33,953 nucleotides of DNA, taken from positions 1-33,953 of the forward strand of contig CAYPJE010000033.1 of the NCBI GenBank assembly GCA_964410945.1, read 5' to 3'. Position numbers and translations under genes: made by a program. The notes beneath the pieces were generated by a model. It saw nothing but the letters and a program-made list of their open reading frames with translations. It was not told the origin of the DNA and ran no database searches. The DNA is from CAYPJE01 sp964410945. Its GTDB lineage: Bacteria; Fidelibacterota; Marinisomatia; Marinisomatales; TCS56. This document shows positions 31,427 through 33,953 of the stretch, piece by piece (within the stretch, counting starts at the first letter, position 1; every line of letters begins with the position of its first letter).

Positions 31427-33886
31427 ATGGCTGAAGCGATTGAACTGGACTTCAATGTCACTCAATCGGGGAAAAAAGATACTGATGCGCTGGTCCGCGA
31501 GACAATTCGTGAATTAGCCAACGCCGCAGCAGAAGATCAACCGGATGACGGAATTCCGGGAAAATACCTCATACATAATTATTATAAGAATGATTCGCTT
31601 GGGCGTGATGTTCTCACTAAAAAATATTTAGCTCCCTGGGAGCAGCATCCTTATGAATTATGGCAGCGGCTATCAACCGCAATTGCCAGCATTGAAAAAA
31701 ATAAAAAATTACGCCAGGAATGGTCGGATAATTTTTATTCAATCCTGGAAGATTTCCGTTTTGTACCCGGTGGCCGGATCATGCATGGTGCCGGCCGCGA
31801 TGATATTAACACTACCCTCAATAACTGCTATGTAGTGGCCATCGAGAGTGATTCGATTGAAGCCATCTATCAGACCATTCATGATGAGGCCATGACCTAT
31901 AAATACGGTGGTGGTTGTGGCCATGATTTATCGATCCTGCGTCCCTCCGGTGATTCAATCAATGGAACCGGAGGAGAATCCTGCGGCCCGGTAGGCTTCA
32001 TGAATCTGTTCAGTGAAAACACAAATACGATCGCCCAGCACGGCCGGCGGGGCGCTAATATGCAGACCCTCCGGGTGGATCATCCTGATATCGAAAATTT
32101 TATCAACATAAAATACAATAATATTGATCGGGTAAAATATTCCAATATTTCAGTTCTGATAACCCATGAATTCATGCAGGCTGTTGAAAATGACGAACAA
32201 TTCAACCTGCGCTGGGACAAGGAAGTCTACCGGAAGGTGGAAGCCCGGGAACTATGGAATAAAATAATCACTGCCGCCCATCGCAGTGCCGAGCCTGGGA
32301 TTATCTTCTGGGATACGATGTGTGAGCATCATAATGCCGAGTATTGCAGTCCCCTGGTTTCGACTAATCCCTGCGCCGAACAACCATTGCCAAATGGTGG
32401 CTGCTGCAACCTGGGATCCATCAACCTTGAACGATTCGTGGATGATAAGGGCAATTTCCTGATCAATGAATTCAAACAGACTGTCACCTACGCCACCCGC
32501 TTCCTGGACAATGTCATCGATTATAATATCGATCGCCATGCCCTTGAAAATCAGCGCCGGAATGCGATCAATGACCGCAGAATTGGCCTGGGAATGCTGG
32601 GTTTGGGAGACATGCTGGTGAAAATGGGTATCAAATACGACAGTGAGGATGCTCTCGAAACAGTAAACCAGGTCTGTCAGATTTTCCGTGACACTGCCTA
32701 CGATGCTTCGGTCAGTCTGGCGGTAGAAAAAGGTGCTTTCCCTAATTTCGACCATGATAAATACAGTAAAAGCAAGTTCGTAAAAAACCTGCCGAAAGCT
32801 GTAAAAGCCGATATTGCCGAACAGGGAATTCGTAACGCAACCGTATTGACTGTCCCTCCCACCGGCAGTGGTGCCATCGTGGCGCGGGTCACCTCAGGAA
32901 TCGAACCGATATTTAATACTTCTTATACCAGAAGGGTTAAAAATAACAATGGTTCCGGGGATAATTTCAAGGAATACAAAGTTTATCATCCGATCATAGA
33001 GCGATTATTCGGGGATGACAGCGACCTGCCGGACTATGTTGTTACCGCTCACAACATTGATCCATTTTTCAGGGTGAAAATGCAGGGCGTGATTCAGAAG
33101 TTTATCGACAGTTCGATTTCATCTACCGTCAATTTGCCCCATGATATTGAGGTTGATACAGTTGCCGATATCTATTTAACCGCGTATAAGGCCGGTTTAA
33201 AAGGTATTACCGTATACCGTGAAGGATCACGGGAAGGAATACTCATTTCTGATTCAAAGGTGAAGGAAAAATCGAAAGAGGTTCAGTCGCAAGTCGATGG
33301 AACGATGGGGAAAGCAACCCACCACGCCGCCGGTGTTTCAGCCAAGCCACGGCACCGCCCGATAATGACAACGGGTGTTACGCGCCGTATAAGGACTGGT
33401 GAGGGTACCCTATACATCACCATCAATGAAGATGAGAATGGCCTGTGCGAAGTCTTCACAACGATTGGGAAAGCTGGTGGACATGCCGCTGCCCAATCGG
33501 AAGCTATCAGCCGCCTGATTTCGTTATCACTGCGTTCCGGGATCGAACCCCAGGCGATCGTGAAACAATTAAAGGGTATCAGCGGCCCCAACCCCACCTG
33601 GGAAGACGGCCAGTTAATCCTGTCAACTCCCGATGCAATTGGCAAAGCGCTGGACGATTATCTGAAGGCCAGAAAGCTGAAACCTGAGGATGAATATAAT
33701 GTGCATCCTTTCGCTTTTGTGGACAGTAACCAGCCTGAAAAAGCCGCCGAAACTGATAAACCAGCATCCAAGAATCAAACATTGGCATTCAATTTTGAGG
33801 TTTGTCCCAAGTGTAGTGGTAATAGTTTAAAGAGTGAAGCCGGCTGTGTCATCTGTCATGACTGCGGTTATTCAAAATGTGATTGA
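31427..33886 (+). CDS. nrdJ: Adenosylcobalamin-dependent (class II) ribonucleoside reductase
   Basis: An 819-aa cytosolic enzyme that reduces ribonucleotides to deoxyribonucleotides using a cobalamin-generated thiyl radical. Landmarks: PGGRIMHGAG, NNCYVV with the first redox Cys, YGGGCGHDLSILRPSG, NPCAEQPLPNGGCCNLGS holding the thiyl Cys and catalytic Glu, GLGMLGLGD, and VPPTGSGAIV with SGIEP. After about residue 640 a TSCPD-type domain follows (RTGEGTLYITINEDE, GKAGGH). The end is a zinc-ribbon-like CPKC...C..CGYSKC that probably relays electrons from thioredoxin. No ATP-cone is seen at the N-terminus. ATG at 31427 is supported by AAGGGG 7 nt upstream. The length is normal for this NrdJ subfamily. 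The 67 bp after the stop show nothing recognisable. Confidence 0.96.
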   Translation: MAEAIELDFNVTQSGKKDTDALVRETIRELANAAAEDQPDDGIPGKYLIHNYYKNDSLGRDVLTKKYLAPWEQHPYELWQRLSTAIASIEKNKKLRQEWSDNFYSILEDFRFVPGGRIMHGAGRDDINTTLNNCYVVAIESDSIEAIYQTIHDEAMTYKYGGGCGHDLSILRPSGDSINGTGGESCGPVGFMNLFSENTNTIAQHGRRGANMQTLRVDHPDIENFINIKYNNIDRVKYSNISVLITHEFMQAVENDEQFNLRWDKEVYRKVEARELWNKIITAAHRSAEPGIIFWDTMCEHHNAEYCSPLVSTNPCAEQPLPNGGCCNLGSINLERFVDDKGNFLINEFKQTVTYATRFLDNVIDYNIDRHALENQRRNAINDRRIGLGMLGLGDMLVKMGIKYDSEDALETVNQVCQIFRDTAYDASVSLAVEKGAFPNFDHDKYSKSKFVKNLPKAVKADIAEQGIRNATVLTVPPTGSGAIVARVTSGIEPIFNTSYTRRVKNNNGSGDNFKEYKVYHPIIERLFGDDSDLPDYVVTAHNIDPFFRVKMQGVIQKFIDSSISSTVNLPHDIEVDTVADIYLTAYKAGLKGITVYREGSREGILISDSKVKEKSKEVQSQVDGTMGKATHHAAGVSAKPRHRPIMTTGVTRRIRTGEGTLYITINEDENGLCEVFTTIGKAGGHAAAQSEAISRLISLSLRSGIEPQAIVKQLKGISGPNPTWEDGQLILSTPDAIGKALDDYLKARKLKPEDEYNVHPFAFVDSNQPEKAAETDKPASKNQTLAFNFEVCPKCSGNSLKSEAGCVICHDCGYSKCD

Positions 33887-33953
33887 CTGAGCTCAATTAG
33901 ATTGTCTTGTCCTGATATGGGTTGACTGTTTTTCAGGCGAGAAGATAAACAAA

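Overview
The window looks like chromosomal DNA of a Gram-negative-type bacterium with moderate-to-low GC. The gene content is: class II (B12-dependent) ribonucleotide reductase, free methionine-(R)-sulfoxide reductase, a fused polyprenol kinase/DUF92 protein, a MacB/FtsX-type permease, sigma-54 use and a GspG-like pseudopilin. This would fit a member of the FCB-related phyla (Marinimicrobia-, Cloacimonadota- or Zixibacteria-like), but the phylum is a low-confidence inference. There are no integrases, transposases, CRISPR arrays or rRNA genes.

Region 1 (177-17212, all on +) is the centre of interest. A PilC/GspF platform gene and two PilT-family ATPases come first. A 220-bp gap follows with a textbook -24/-12 (sigma-54) promoter and two upstream inverted repeats. 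Then comes a tightly packed cluster of about 13.5 kb: a small two-TM protein, a GspG-like pseudopilin, a 1088-aa pilin-like protein that lacks Glu5 and carries His/Asp-rich repeats, three tandem paralogous giant pseudopilins (about 535-547 aa), a second small two-TM paralog, and two polytopic membrane proteins with spermidine-synthase-like domains. The four giant proteins share a pilin stem, a GspG-like head and two or three copies of a beta-rich module. I read the cluster as an undescribed type IV filament with a decorated, possibly metal-binding tip. No extension ATPase, secretin or prepilin peptidase is visible here, so those would have to lie elsewhere.

Region 2 (17209-19576, -) holds two integral membrane proteins of unknown function. 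The first meets the preceding operon tail-to-tail with a 4-bp overlap.

Region 3 (19828-23423) is a signalling island: a stand-alone Hpt protein, a response regulator-diguanylate cyclase, and on the opposite strand a PAS-rich hybrid histidine kinase whose H-box histidine is replaced by tyrosine. Together they suggest a phosphorelay in which the separate Hpt may replace the lost histidine, feeding c-di-GMP output.

Region 4 (23499-28475) is mixed: a secreted TPR protein with a clear intrinsic terminator, a fused phytol/dolichol-kinase-like plus DUF92 (VTE6-like) protein, msrC, a small exported protein and a cupin.

Region 5 (28477-33953) holds an orphan MacB/FtsX-like permease, a tRNA-Gly(CCC) with its own terminator, a roughly 360-bp AT-rich gap with two DnaA-box-like sites, and nrdJ. 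Convergent gene pairs throughout the window are packed with essentially no space between stop codons.
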